DNA of 64,000 nt from Botrytis cinerea B05.10 (Eukaryota; Ascomycota; Leotiomycetes; Helotiales; Sclerotiniaceae): contig NC_037319.1 in assembly GCF_000143535.2 (NCBI RefSeq), positions 1,612,001-1,676,000 of the forward strand, read 5' to 3'. A program made the translations under genes and the position numbers. Positions 10,731 through 24,500 of the stretch are shown here, one piece after another (position 1 is the first letter of the stretch; the number at the start of each line of letters is the position of its first letter). The notes under the pieces were generated by a model that did not search any database, was not told the origin of the DNA, and saw only the letters and a list, made by a program, of their open reading frames with translations.

Positions 10731-12279
10731 ATTGACGGTTTGTTTTGAGTTGAAATGAAAGAGATGTTGAGATGTGTATAGGGAGGATAGATTTGTGGGA
10801 TGTGGTTTCTGATGAAGGAAGATAGTGGGAAAATTCTTTGGAGGGGAAGTTTAACGGGATTTGGCTTAGTGTGCTAGGGGTTTTTGAAGACCTTACTGAT
10901 TTGGACACCTTGTAGGCAAAATTCGATAAAAACATACACAGTCCGCAGTACGAGTAGGAGACCAGCCACGGAATTCAAGCCACACTTGAGCAGAAGCGAA
11001 CTGTGGCTTTAATTCAGACGTGTTTTTTCCCTAGGTAATACCCCGTACGAAGTGGTAGCTAATAAGTAGTTAAGTTGTTAGAATATCCACGATGGATTTC
11101 TTTCTTCACTCTCATTCATTCATTCTTTCATTCGTTTTCATTTTCACCCGCTCCGACATTCTGCTTTCACGTACTCTCATTACATAAATGCCAAGATGTA
11201 CGGACCAGTGCTGACTTGACTGTATTGGCGCGATGGGCTGATTTGATGGATATCATGATCGCTACGGCACCAAATCTTCCGCATACCGAGTGCATTGATG
11301 CAGCATCCAGATGTGGTTCGATTCTATCATTGGTATCTTGACAACGATAAACCGTAAATCGTAAACCACAACCCAAACTTTCGAGCGCAGCGAGCTAATG
11401 GGGGTTTGGGGGCTTGCCCCCATCATCAAAGAAATAGGGAATTCAAATGTCGCTCCGCTGGCCCTTCCGGGACCACTGCCGTGGAGGCAGACTATATATA
11501 TATACTTGAAGAGACTCTGCATTGTATGTTGTGATTGATTATCTAGCCGCCCGCCATGCCAACCTTGTTGCTTCACCCACGCACATTGATGCCCATCATT
11601 TTACGTTCGCCTGAGGAAATCAATTTAAAGCATAGAATGCACATGCATACAGACCGATGCAGGCAGATTCCATGTAGAAAGATATGCCATTCATCCCATT
11701 CATCCCATTCATCCCATTCATCGCATGAGCAAAGGGCTAACATGAAGGAACATCATGCCGGCCGGTGTCATGCCTTGTTCCTAATCCCAATCGTCTGATA
11801 ATCCTTGGCATTGAATCTTATCTCTCGTGATTCCCCATTTCCCATTTCCGATCTCCGATTCCCGCCGTTTCATTCACATCTGCATTATCCTCGATAACAC
11901 TCGCACGCCTCTTTCACAAGCTTCTTCATGGCTTGGAATAATGTAAAATTAAAGCAAAGGTACCGAGACGATTACATAATTACGCAATTACATAACGTTC
12001 CCTCCGGAAGCACCGGCATTGGCTTTTCATTCGTTCACTCCAAACAAACCTCATCTGACTTTCCCGGTGGCGTGGATCCTGTGTCCGTCATTTACTGTTC
12101 AGAGCTTTCCCATCAAGTAAGAGTAGGAAGCGCATTAAAAGCCGTGGTATCCCTTTTCCCTTGGGACTGAAGACAAGACCAGGAGAGAAGCAGAAGCAGA
12201 AACAGAAACAGAAACAGAAAGAGAAAAGTGGAAGATTTATAATGAGATCTGGAATTTTATAATAAATAGCAAAGAGGTT

Positions 12280-12316
<37 letters not shown>

Positions 12317-12652
12317 AAAAAAAGAGTCATTATCAAACTATATTTCTACTCTTTTCCTATTTCACTCATCTCATCTCATCTCATCTCATCCCATCCCATC
12401 TCTCTCACACTTCACCACACTTTCTTTATTCTTCCTTTCCTACTTTACACTTCAGCCATCATACCACTTTATTAAAGTCAAGAGCCCAATCCTACATTTA
12501 CATCAACATCAACACATTCCTTTCGTGAGCAACACGATAACTGCTGCAGCTATCAATTCAGCTGCTCAATCTCCAATAACTCTTTAATAAATACAACACA
12601 ACACAACACACTTCACGTCAATCCTCTACCATCCTCTACAATCCTCTACATA
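10731..12652. other. Intergenic between divergent TCTP and sphinganine hydroxylase genes
   Basis: About 1.9 kb without a gene; it holds the promoters of both flanking divergent genes. Visible contents are a GC-rich foldback at ~11386-11460, four tandem CATTCATCC-type units (~11690-11725), AGAAAC repeats (~12190-12220), a (GAAA)n tract (~12280-12320), CATCT repeats (~12365-12400) and ACACA repeats (~12595-12610) just before the hydroxylase start. Confidence 0.6.
11386..11460. repeat. GC-rich foldback element
   Basis: ATGGGGG (11398-11404) pairs with CCCCCAT (11417-11423), and an alternative inner stem GGGGG-CTTG-CCCCC (11408-11421) is also perfect. Outer arms CAGCGAGC (11388-11395) and CGCTCCGCTG (11450-11459) are near reverse complements. 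The block is much more GC-rich than its surroundings. The AGCGAGC motif also appears in the 1.6 kb foldback. Confidence 0.5.
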
Positions 12653-13851
12653 ATGGCAAACCTAACCAACCTCTCAATTAACTCGACGACAACCATGTCC
12701 GACCTTCCGCCGCTTCCTCAGTATACTCTTACCCCCCTTCAGCCACTGATTCCATACATATCCGATTTCTACCTCTCGCTCATTCTTCCAATCGCCGCAT
12801 ACTGGATCACTTCCTTTGTCTTCCATGTCATCGATACCCTAGATCTGTGGCCGCAGTATCGTTTGCACACTCCTGCAGAAATCCTCAAGAGGAATCGCGT
12901 CTCACGTTACGAAGTTGCTCGCGATGTAGTCATTCAACAAATCATTCAAACGGTCGTTGGGGCTCTGCTAGGCCTCACCGAACCCGAAGAGATGGCCGGG
13001 AAGACGGAGTTCGATATTGCGAATTGGGCGCAAAGGATACGCATAGCACAACGAGCTTTACCGTCCATCTTGAGTTTGATTGGGCTGAATGCATCCGCGT
13101 TGTCGAAAAATGTAGCCGGGAATTGGCCAATTGTTGCGGGAGTATTGGCGGGTGGTAAATATCCAAGTTTGATGGACGGTTTGGATGTGGCTAGTGGTCA
13201 ACAAATTCCTGCCTTTGCGGAATGGGAAATGATCGCTGCGAAGATGATATATTGGTATATTGTACCTGCTTTACAATTTGGATTGGCAATTGCCATCGTG
13301 GATACCTGGCAATACTTTTTGCACAGAGCGATGCACATGAATAAGTGGTTGTACAGTGAGTTTACTTTTTCTTGAGCCTTGCATGTGCAACGATAATCTG
13401 ACGTATGATCTTTACAGCAACTTTCCACTCACGCCATCATCGTCTCTATGTCCCATATGCCTATGGTGCCCTATACAATCATCCCGTTGAAGGCTTTCTT
13501 CTCGACACTCTCGGCGCATCAATGGGCTACAAAATTGCTGGCATGACATCCCGTCAAGGAATGGCATTTTTCGTTGCCTCAACTATTAAAACGGTGGATG
13601 ACCATTGTGGATATGCACTTCCGTGGGATCCCCTTCAACATATCACAAGCAATAATGCAGGATACCATGATATTCATCATCAAAGTTGGGGAATCAAAAC
13701 CAATTTCAGTCAACCCTTCTTTACATTTTGGGATAGATTATTAGGAACAGTCTGGGTTGGTGATACCACGGGAAGATACGAAAGAGGTAGAAAGGCAGCG
13801 GAGGTATTGGTGGAAGCGGATAATGTTAAGGTTGGGGAGAAGGAGTTGTAA
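12653..13851 (+). CDS. SUR2: Sphinganine C4-hydroxylase (SUR2 type)
   Basis: Model: 12653-13355 and 13418-13851 (62-nt intron, phase 1, acceptor CAG); 378 aa. It belongs to the fatty-acid hydroxylase superfamily, with diiron histidine boxes HRAMH (224-228), HSRHH (238-242) and HDIHH (318-322), plus H256 and H297. The segment LYVPYAYGALYNHPVEGF is typical of SUR2 and distinguishes it from C-5 sterol desaturases. The enzyme adds the C4 hydroxyl to dihydrosphingosine or dihydroceramide in the ER, giving phytosphingolipids. Hydrophobic spans lie at ~35-60 and ~205-222. The intron falls between the first two His boxes. A second in-frame ATG at codon 15 (MSDLPPLPQ) is an alternative start. Assignment rests on motifs and length; confidence high. 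Confidence 0.92.
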
Positions 13852-14589
13852 TTCTCGGGGTATGGTTAGGTGCTAGAATGTACGTTACGACTACCACCAC
13901 AAGCAGATCTGCGATGAGCACTTGGGATTCTTCTTTTTCAACAACGATAACTTTTTCATGTATTGATTGGAAATTTGGGAATCATACTTTTGGGGAACCA
14001 ATTTTTATAGGGAAAGGAGCTGGCGTTTTTTCATGTTGAGAGAAGGGGGAGGTGTATATTATGAGACCTTGACAAGAGGCTGATGAAGTGGCTTGACCGA
14101 GTCAAGGAAATGAGGGCGAAGATGAGAATTACACTCAGTTCAAGTGGAAGTGTCTATTCTATTCAAAGTGAGCAGAGAAGGAAGGGTATTGGGTATGGAT
14201 GCACGATGAGAAGGAAAAGCACGGACATAATCTTAACCTACGCTCACTTACTTTCAAAGATGAAGTGAAGAAGAAATGGATAGAGAATTAGCAGGATGGA
14301 GAAGGCGTATGTATGTTTGGGATCGGATTGGGATGGGGATGGAATTGCAGATGGAGATGGAGATGAAAGGATACGTATGATACGATTAATAGTAATATTA
14401 CAACACTTCTATTCTATTCTTGTTACATTACTTTTATGGCCATTACATGAGATGTTACAAGTTTACTTCCCCTTTTTTTTGCGTTGTTTCGTTGATTGGT
14501 TTGGTTCGTTGTGTTCCGCGTATTCGTCGTATTTGTCGTATTCATCGTATTCGTACTCGGATGTAGGTGTATATACGACTCTGTCTAGA

Positions 14590-15260
14590 TTCTAGATTCT
14601 AGATATGAATATAAATACAAATGCAAAATAGGGGGAATTCGGACTCGGGCTCGGATGCGGATGCGGATGTGGATGCGGATTCGGACTCGGATTTTGGAGG
14701 TTTACCGTTCCGGTTCTCAGGGGGAAGAGGTTGGGATTGTGGGGAATGGGAATGGGAATGGGAGAGGGAAGGAAATGAGAGGAGGGAAGGGGGTGGGAGG
14801 AGAGTGGGAGAGGAGAGGAGAGGAGAGGAGAAAAGATAAGGGAAGGAATAGAATTAGGAGTGGGAGGAATTGGGGTGGAGTTTGGGAGAGGGGAGTGGAG
14901 GGGAGGGAGTGGGGGAGGAGAGGAAATGGGAGAGGAAAGGAAATGAGAGGAGATAGGGGAGATAGGGGAGATAAAAGAAGAAGGGAAATGGGGAGAGAGA
15001 GAGGGGGGGGGATAGGAAAGTGAAGAAGAAAAAAAGGGGGGGGGATAAAAATAAGAATAGAATAGAATAGAATAGAATAGAATTGTTGTGTATTTTGTAT
15101 TGTCGGGTGCTATTTTGTGGATTGTTTTGGAGGGGGGTATTGGAATGAGAAATGAGAAATGAGAAATGAGAGAGAGGAAGAGGAAGAGAAAAAGGGGGAA
15201 TAAAAGGAGGGGGGGAGAGAATTTAGGAGTGTAGAAGGGGGTTGAGGGGGGAGGGAGTAG
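14590..15260. repeat. Polypurine-rich microsatellite tract
   Basis: The plus strand is almost entirely G and A over ~650 bp, with GGATGC, GGGAAT, GAGAG, (AATAG)n at ~15050-15080 and GAAATGA units. Strong strand asymmetry of this kind could form triplex or R-loop structures. It shows no coding signal. It lies in the 3' flank of the hydroxylase gene. Confidence 0.6.
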
Positions 15261-17149
15261 GTAGGTATATATATAGTTATTAATATATTAGGAGATGATA
15301 AGGTAGGTAGATAGATAGATAAATAAATAGATATAAGGAGATGAGAATCAATATATTGAGGAAGGAGGAAGGAAAAGAGGTCAAGAGGAATAAGAAGGGA
15401 TGTGAATCTGATGTTTTAAGGATATTATATCATAGATTAAAAGTAGGAAGATGGTAAGAGAGATGGGAAAGATGATAATTATAATGAAGTTGGGGTATTT
15501 GTATTTGTATTTTGTATTTGTATTTGTATTTGCTATGTGAAAAAGATTGATGTATGGAATTTGTAAGGTGTGAGGTGTGAGGTGCAAATTGTGAGGTATG
15601 TGGTGAGAATGAGGGTAAGAATGAGGGTGAGGGTGGGAATGGGGTGGATCTTTATGTATATATATATTCGAGGGATGAGCTTGGGAATGGGGATGGGGAT
15701 TGTGTGGAGGTGAGGTGAGATGGATAGAGGGGGGTAGAGAGAGAGATAGAGGGACTGGGAGAGAAGAAAAGAGGAATTGGTTGTAAGATATTTGGAGGTG
15801 ATCATGGGGATTGTGGTGAGATGGATAGAGAAGGAGTGATAATTATACTGGTTTTACTTATATATACATATAGAGATAGGAATACTCATTATCGTTTTTA
15901 ATATTGTTGACTTTCACGTTTTGTTCAAGTCTGGTTTTGGGAGTGCGGATGTTGTGGGTGTAGTATGTGAGGGGGTGGATGCGGTGTGTCTGGTATATTG
16001 GGTCATTGGGTTATCTGAGAGGAAACTTTGTTGGGATGTTATTGGGGGTTTGAGTTTGGTTTTGGGTGAGGGAGGGAGAGGGGGTGGAAGGATAAGGGGA
16101 GATTATATAGGCTGGGGAGAGGGGAATAGATGGGTCTGAGTGGGGCAAGGGCGGGTGATGAGAGGTGGTGAGGGGTGAGTGTGGGAGAATGAGGGTAATT
16201 GAATAAGGAGTGGGAGGACGAGGGTAATTGAATAAGAAGTGTGAAAATGATGTAATGAATAAGGAGGGGTAAGCGAGAGATTGAATAAGTGGAAATCAAC
16301 GAGAGAGAAGCGAATACAACACTCAAAAGCCAATGATAGTCTAAACACACACACAAACCAAACAAATCTATATAAATAGTCTCAACACTCAGATGTATAA
16401 CTCTATATAGAGTGAAATCATGGGAGGAGCTGTAAGGACGAACTTTAAATGATGAATTTAGGACCGGGGATGGTTTATTGGTTTGGAGAGTGGTGATTAT
16501 GATGAGATTTGAGTGGGTTGGGGAAGGAGTGAGAGAGAAATGGGAGTTTGATGATTAGATGGAGGTTAGATGGATTGATGGTTAGTAATACTTGGGATTT
16601 GTTGATGTGGTAGGATAGTTAGCAATGGTAGAGTTACTTGATAATGATAAATATATTTGAAACTACAATAATAATGATATATGTATCGATTATTCTCTCT
16701 CTAGCTGAATTATCCATATAATAATAGGAACTATATAGGTATTCATTAAGAACCTTGTTCAGGCTTCAAAGAAAAGCACTAGGATAGTCTGTCTTAAGCC
16801 CCTCGATCAATGATCATTAAATATATGACCGTATCGAAGGAAAAATTTAAAATGCAAATGTCGATGTACTCACTAATTTATCAGAGGAAAAAACGAAAAC
16901 CACTCAATCATATATTTCACTGTCCGTCCGACTCTTACTTCTCTGGGAATAAATTCCCTGCAGTTGAGGGAGGCGAAATGATGGTCTATTCAATTTCTAT
17001 ATACAGCCCACCCCTATTTATTCCTTCTTAAACGATAGCGAAAAAGAAAATTCAAAAGTCAGTAACTGTTGGTTTGAGAAGGATACGAAAGACATAGCAC
17101 CCACGTGTTGTAGGTCCTAATTGTCTATATTGTTTTTTTTTTTTTTTTT

Positions 17150-17580
17150 TTCCAAAGAGCTAGCTATGTACAAGAAGTAGTAGGTCTTATATAGACCTAC
17201 TGAAAGAGCTAGTCTCTTTCGCGTTCGCTTAGGGCTTTACTACAGTAGCCATTGAATTGAAATCATTCACTGCCTTCACACCATAATTTAAAAGGATTCT
17301 ATATACAAGAAATATTCAAATCAGCATCTTCAAAGTTCCGAGCTCAAATAATTGGACTGAAAGTGGGAGGATATCTAGACTGAGATTTAAAGTAGTTATG
17401 ACATGTCAAAGATATAAATAATTGTCGGTATTAGTGGGATGTGGATGACTTAGAATCTATGATGTAGGTTCTGAGTGACAGGTTTTATTCGGTCCAGAGA
17501 GCTAGCTATAGTCCTCACTTAGATGTAACTTCAAAGGTCTTTGACATGAAGTCATTCACCTATTTTCACACAATAATAAG
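17150..17580. repeat. Degenerate AT-rich repeat relic with twin hairpins
   Basis: Two adjacent inverted repeats lie at 17179-17201 (AGTAGGTCT arms) and 17202-17220 (GAAAGAG/CTCTTTC). AGAGCTAGCTAT occurs at 17155 and 17498, and TCATTCAC followed by TTCACAC-like sequence at 17263 and 17552, so the block contains a decayed internal duplication. TATATAGACCT and GGCTTTACTA occur in the same order here (17188, 17233) and in the island at 1265 and 1333. Confidence 0.45.
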
Positions 17581-20500
17581 CTATTATTGATCAAACGGTA
17601 GTAAGACTTCCAAACACTTTCGTTTCCAATCTCATGACTAATGATACAGTATTTTTACACTCATCTTATACCCTTATTTTCCCAATATTTCTCTCCTTGA
17701 TACAAAATTCATCCTTTTCATCCCAAGCTCACAATCCAATCCAATCCAATCCATCTTTTTCACACCCAACAACAAACATCACCCTCCCTCCCATCGCGTA
17801 GAAATGTATGAGAAACCTGAACTTCGTATTCTAAAGAAACGAAATCATCTAAGAAGTACCTAAATATATATATTCGTGTCATGAATCCAGCATTTGTACC
17901 ATGGTGCGTCTTGAATTCACCAGATGAATAGATATACTATTGGACTATATGAGTAATTTATAACTAACTACCAAGGTGCCTACCTATGTAGTACTAGGAT
18001 CGAGATTGAGATAGAGAGATAGAGACCGAAACATTCCAATTCACTCACCATCACCAGCATCCAAACACAATATTTCATGCTATTCACTCCACTGTATGTA
18101 TGTATGTATATATCTACTCAAATACACATCACCTCAAGCTACCTTAATAATAAATCCCCATATCTCATCCTCAAAAAAAAAATACAAATTCCTCTAAAAG
18201 GGAGTCAGGAAAACATCCTAAGAATACCTCTCTGCAATAAATTACTTCGAATGACCGACTGATCTAACAAATGGGAAACCTTCTCAAGATATTGGGCTTA
18301 GGTGATAGTTAGGATATAGTTAAGATGCATGCGGATATACATTTTAATAGTGTTAAATATCAACCAGATGATATTCAATGATCTTATCTTAACGTTGTGG
18401 TTTAAGATCCTAACTCATTCATTCATTCTTGCTATCAATCAACCAATCAACAATCTAAATCTCCACCAACGTTCCAATCCAATTTTGCAGCTTTATTTCT
18501 CTTTTTCCTCATTCTCCATGCCAGAAACCCCCTTTCGTTTTCGTTTTCGTTTTCGATCTCCAATATCTTCCAATATCCACAATCCCATAAACTTACATCC
18601 ATCTCTCTACTTATCAAAACTCCCATTTATCATTTTTAGTCCGAATTTGGTTCCGCGGAAGATAGAATGCCACCCGTTTGGCATGGTGTTTATATACAAA
18701 TGAAGGTGATGTTAGGCAAGGAGAATTATAACGATCAAGGTAGATAACCCACTCTTTATCCCTCCCTACTCTCCTCGTCCATCACCCCCACTATATTCAC
18801 TCTATAATACTCAATCGAATACTCAGGTACTTCTTCTAATAAGTTCTTACAGAAACTTCTCATTCTTCAACCACTCTATAGCCCAAAGAAGACCAGAGCG
18901 AAAATCGATATTGGCTGATACATTCTTCCAATTCTTCCTCGTCCTAGCCAAGATCATTAGAAGTTCAGATTGCGTAGATGTTGAACTTCGAAGCTAGTTA
19001 TATTAGCGCATATAGATACCATCATTGTAACTAATCAAAGGACAAGTCCTTACCGCTGTCGCTCCAAACCCTTACCATCGCTATCAACAGCTACTTTTCT
19101 CTTTTTACCGTTTCTAGCGTCTTTTCTTCACACTCTCAGGCAGATCTTTTATTCATGTTCTCATCTAATAACTTGTAATAAACGGGACTCTTAGCACATC
19201 ATTCTAGCTTGCCTCTACCGTCCAGGAAGTTTACCTGCCCCATTTTCAATATCAGAACAAAAGCTTAAATATCCACAAAGCCAACACAAGAAATTGTACT
19301 TCCAAGGGAGGGGAGAAAGAAGCTAAACAAACCATCTGCTAGTGAATTGGAAAGCTATCTTCAAGTACCTACCTATATAAACTCTGATCTTCACTAACAT
19401 ATTATAAGTATTGGAGCACTTTCTATCTTTGCTCTTATCAATATAACACACCTCAGACCAGAAGCTATAATTCAATGAAGTAGAACCAAGTCATCCCGCC
19501 AACCAAATTAATAATCTCAAAACAACAACAAATTTTCAGCTCAAATGTAAGTATTGTCAAGGAGATGTAGATGTATTGTGAAGGAAGGAAGACCGATATT
19601 CTTCAAGGTCAAGGATTTATTAATCAACAACGACTGCAAAAATAATAACCACAACAACAAAAAAAAACTTTAGCATAATAATTAGAAATTACCAAAAGGG
19701 CACAAATCAAAACCCACCGGGTTAATCGTCAAAATTCCCTTTCAGATTATATCATCACTACTAAAGGCAATTCCTATTTCACGACTCAACCCCCCCCCCC
19801 CCCCCCCAATTTGGTTCACACTCACCACAGCATTCATCTATACGAACCCGATATCGACAAGGAAGGAATCAATAAGTATTACAAACTTTTGAAGAAGAAG
19901 CTTAGCTTAGCCGATTTAAACGCCACTCTCGACTCTCTGTCACCGACAATTTGCCCAGCTGCGAGACCCCCAAAATGAAAATTTCTTTCGATTGCGTAGC
20001 TGAATACGACAATTGATCAGCTTACATAGAGCCATTCAATCACTGAGGACAGTTCAATATTGCAAATCAATTCGATCTTTTAGATGACTTGAAGGTTTAC
20101 ATCGGATCTAGAAATTGGTCTTGTATAGTTTGAATGTATTGGACCAGAATGTCAGTTGATTTTTCAATAGGAGGTCGAACCAAAACCTTTTGTTGCACAT
20201 CTACAATCCAACCATGGTTAGCAAGCTCAATTTTATTTTTAAAAAGCACTTTATTTTACTTTTCAACCATGGTTAACAAGCAATTTTTTTCTTCAGATAT
20301 GCAACAAAACTTTCTTTTTAAAAAAAAACGGGGTTTGATTGGTGGATTGACATTGAGCTTTTTAAAACATTGTCTCCTCAACCCTCAACTTGAGACTACA
20401 ACAACTCTCCAAAAATTCGAAGATTCGGTACGGAGACAAGTGTTGTAAGTATCCATTTGTATATGAACATCATTTCTTGTTAGTCAAATAGTAGTATAGA

Positions 20501-21250
20501 GCACATTGGGAATCCTTCTCCTAAATGATATCATCTTTTTGATGTCATCAACTCACCGGCATACTATCTGAAATATAAAGCACCAAACGAAGGAGTTTCT
20601 ATCCGCCAGAGGGAGGAAAGGACATAATTGGAGATTATTGATATAAATTGAGACATGTGCTGTATGGTATGATGAACGGGACAGTGTAACAGATTGAGTA
20701 ATGGGAACCAAATGTTTGTAATTGATGAATTGCGGAGATTCTTCAAAGCCGCCAGGCAGGAGATAACATGAAGGAAGGATTAATGGTCCATAAGCTGGGC
20801 TGGATTGATGTTAACAAGGCATGAAATATTACGTCAATTCCAGCTTTCGATCGACGATTCACACCAAACCTTAGTATAGTTTCGTTCTCGTAAACTTGCT
20901 TGCATCCTGGAAGTAGAGTAAACACCCCTACCTTCATTGTCCCGCGGATTGATGGGAGATGGTAGGTTAATCGGCGATCAGATAAGATCACAGTCACACT
21001 CGACACCTGAAGTCATATTTCCGGGAGTATAATTAGCCTAGAGAACAAGTCTAGATCCACTTTATCCTGCCCTTGCTAGAGAGCCCGAAAATCCAAGCAC
21101 TCAAGCAGATGGAGTTGAGTTCCATATTGACCGTCATAGTTGTATGAGGATCCGAACTGATTGACTGAAGGTCAAAACGAGTGACTGGGGGCTAGATTTG
21201 GATTGTCTGAGGGTCTAAGCCGATTGAAATAGACTTTGTCTCTAAAAAAG

Positions 21251-21581
21251 TACCGCGAATAACTGCTCTCTTTTAGCCACTTGGTATTTGGAGAGCATGA
21301 AAAAGAATCGCGCATAATAGCCCTATTTATGGACTCAGTAGTTAGAAAGCATAAAAAAGAATTGTGCATAGCTGCCCTCTTTTAGCCACCTGGTATTTGG
21401 AGAGCACAAAAAAAGAATCGCGCATAATAGCCCTATTTATGGACTCAGTAGTTAGTTAGAAAGCATAAAAAAGGATCGCGAATAACTGCCCTCTTTTAGC
21501 CACTTGGTATTTGGAGAGCATGAAAAAGAATCACGCATCATAGCCCTATTTCAGAAACTCAGAATTTGGAAAATACATTTT
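21251..21581. repeat. Tandem array of six ~55-bp monomers in A-B-A-B-A-B order
   Basis: Monomers: A1 21251-21308, B1 21309-21362, A2 21363-21418, B2 21419-21476, A3 21477-21531, B3 21532-21581 (degenerate). A units carry CTCTTTTAGCCACYTGGTAT; B units carry TAGCCCTATTTATGGACTCA. Each of the first five ends in an A-rich AAAAAGAAT or AAAAGGAT segment. A and B are diverged copies of one another, so the array grew as dimers of ~109-114 bp. B2 has an extra TTAG. It is not coding. Confidence 0.8.
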
Positions 21582-24500
21582 AAGTTCAACCAGAAACCTG
21601 GCGCGGGAGCACAACAGTCTCGGACATTTAAAAGCACTCAACATGAAACCATTTACCATCTGATTACCATGGTCGCAGGTTCCAACGTCATCATATTATA
21701 CATCAGGCCAATTTGAAACCAGAAGTACGGGTAGGAAAGAAGGTGGATAGGAAAAGCGTGGGTTGAAATGATGGAAACGAAATGGAAACCAAGACACGAG
21801 GAAGGAAAATTGTCAAGACACTTTGCCGTAACAATATTCGTAAACAATCTTGTTTGTAGAACATGAATAAATGAAGAAAACACTCATTGTTATGGTAGAA
21901 GGATATGGTGACATTAAGCGCTGTCAATTCCTCGTGCTCGTACGCACTGGTTCGTGAGGCACAGACAACGTGGTAATAGAACAATTAAGGTTGATGGACG
22001 TTTCAAAAATTGAATGGACAAAGTGTAAAATGGTTCCCAGGAGAGAACTCAAAAATCCACAGCTCCATCATCGAGATCCAAATTAACTTTGTGATTTCCG
22101 TTCTCCTCGTGCCCTCCAGTGATGATCTGTGGTATACTTCCCGTGTTTCTGGGGTACATCATGCTTCACCCTAGAAGGATGTCCCGAGGACGGTAGTCTG
22201 CAGGCTTGACGAATACCGAGTCTTGGGACATTTGGTGATGGGTGGTACGATGCACGATGTTTATCATTTGATGAAAGTTGGTAGGCTCGCCAGCAACACT
22301 GTAAGCTTACGATGCGCAGTCGATTGTTTTCGTGGTTGGACAGCATAAAAGTTTCAGCCGTGAGGATCGTCTTACTCATTCCGTATATGTTGTCCAGTGC
22401 GTGTGTATTGATAGTGTAGGCGGTCTCTTGATTGACCAAGTATGCATGCTGGAGAAGTCGACGGTGAGCATACTAGGCATAGTACATCTTGTTGTCGATG
22501 TATGGTTGACGCGATGATTTACTCGTACATGTGAGTGGCACGTGAGCGGATACAGGAAGACACCAAGCACGGCCAGAATAAGCTAGCCCGATTTGGCTAT
22601 TTCTGAGAGAGGTAAGGCTGCAGTGACGGAATTCCCGTGATTTTGGCGAATCAGCTCCACTTCCACGCACTCTGGATGACACCTTCCCGGGTAAGGTATA
22701 TGTCTTTTGTTTCGGACTTTTCTGAGTGACTTGCCTGGTACGTCTGCAATCTAATCTTATAATAAACGTATAATACGTGTAATACGTGTAATGCGTATAA
22801 TGCGTATAATACGTATAAACGTATAATAAACGAAGTGATTAGTAACGAACTAACTCATTGGGACTCCGACAGTCCGACGTGCTTCCATACCAATATCGGT
22901 TATCGATCTCAAAGATTCGTGAACCGATCTACCTGGATACATACCTCAGCTGGCAGTAACCATATCTCGCACGGCCAGCAGTAATGTCAATATTTTCAAT
23001 TTCAATTTCAATTCCAATTCCAATTCCAATTTGACTTCCATCTCGTATTGTGTATTCGTTCTCTGTTGTTACAGTACATCCCAATATGCATTTGTAAGCC
23101 TTCCCAGCAACGACCAGCCAAAGCTATGGTCAGTGGTTTGTGCTGTAACCTTACCGTTGGTAGATTCTGCAATATGCTGCATCTGCAATATTCCAAATAT
23201 GGTCGTTGGATTGAGGGGTTAAGGTGCAAAGTGCGTTTTGACGCCGCCGAGAGAGGTTGAGTAAGCCATGGAAAGGGATTTACCAAACTTTGACATGGAC
23301 ATCTTGACTCTTGCTGCAGATTCTTGCAAAAAGGGGTTCTGTCACTTCTAGTGGTGCTGGTGGCTGTAAGTAATCTCCTCTCATCTCCTCCAATCATTCT
23401 CGCACGGTTCATGGGCAATATCCATGTGGTCAATCACATTCGACTCCCCTGCAGTGGCACAAATGAACTTTCGAGGGCTAAACACCACACTACGACTGTC
23501 TCCTGTGTGCTGTACTCGGACCAAAGAAACAAGACGAAGGAAGAAATGGCCCACCTTCCACTCCGGCATCAACCCCAAAGATTCCGAAAGAGAGATGTTG
23601 AAGGCTTTTCAATCAACGATGATCGCCGGCAATGCTCGAGAGTGAAACTAACAATGGTAAGAGAATCGGAAGATTCGGCCTGTTGTAAAAATCAGGAAAA
23701 ATCATCCAGGTAAGATCCACCGGAAAGATGGACATGGGAGAGAGCGGGAGAGAAAACCCACGCAACACATGTGGGTGAGCCAGGTAACGAATGTCTAGGT
23801 GGTGAGGACCAAAGGATCAGAAGTTCAGAATAAGCACACGACAAGGCATTGCGGAGAGGGGAAGACTCTTCATTCGGGTTTCATTAAGGTTCAATTTGTG
23901 CAACAAACTCCAAATATTACATTATATATAGGTAGTACTTGGGTAATAAGCCTCCACTACCGGTTTCAAGACAAACCTTACCTGGGCAATGTCAGTGTTT
24001 TCAGGATTCTATGCTCCGCCCGTGGAAATCCATTATTGTTCAATATCGACCTCGATCGTACAAAGTACAAACGATTCTCATCAGCTACCCAAATTCCAAG
24101 CCTCGGTAAGCCTCAATTCTAGAAAGAGTATATCTACGCCACCATGCATGGCCGGCACACCCTCTTACTACACTTGGAAGACCCAAAAACCATCATATGT
24201 AGGTACAAGGACTGACTAAGAGTTCGACAGATGTGAGGGAATGTAGAGGTGTGTAGGCTCGGTAGGTCGTCAATCAGTCTAGGGTAATATGCAATAAATC
24301 TCACAAATCATATCAATCACATCAGAGCCCGTCAAATCTTTTCTTCTTTCCTTTCAGCTGAAGAATTATATATATCCATATATATATATCGTTCCGTTAA
24401 TAACAACATGAAACTATTCCTAAAGGGTTTAAAGAAAGAAGATACACAATCTACCTGAAATACCAGATGGCCCATACATAAACCCAGCTCGGCGCATCCA

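Noticed and set aside
14621..15023. Gly/Arg/Glu-rich frames in the purine tract
   Set aside because: They arise in several overlapping frames from G/A-only DNA, so they are compositional.
21251..21581. Possible CRISPR array
   Set aside because: Repeats abut each other and alternate between two related units; there are no unique spacers, and the genome is eukaryotic.
23008..23713. Overlapping frames near 23.3 kb as a possible orphan gene
   Set aside because: Frames on both strands overlap, there are no hydrophobic or catalytic motifs, and no phase-consistent exons could be joined.
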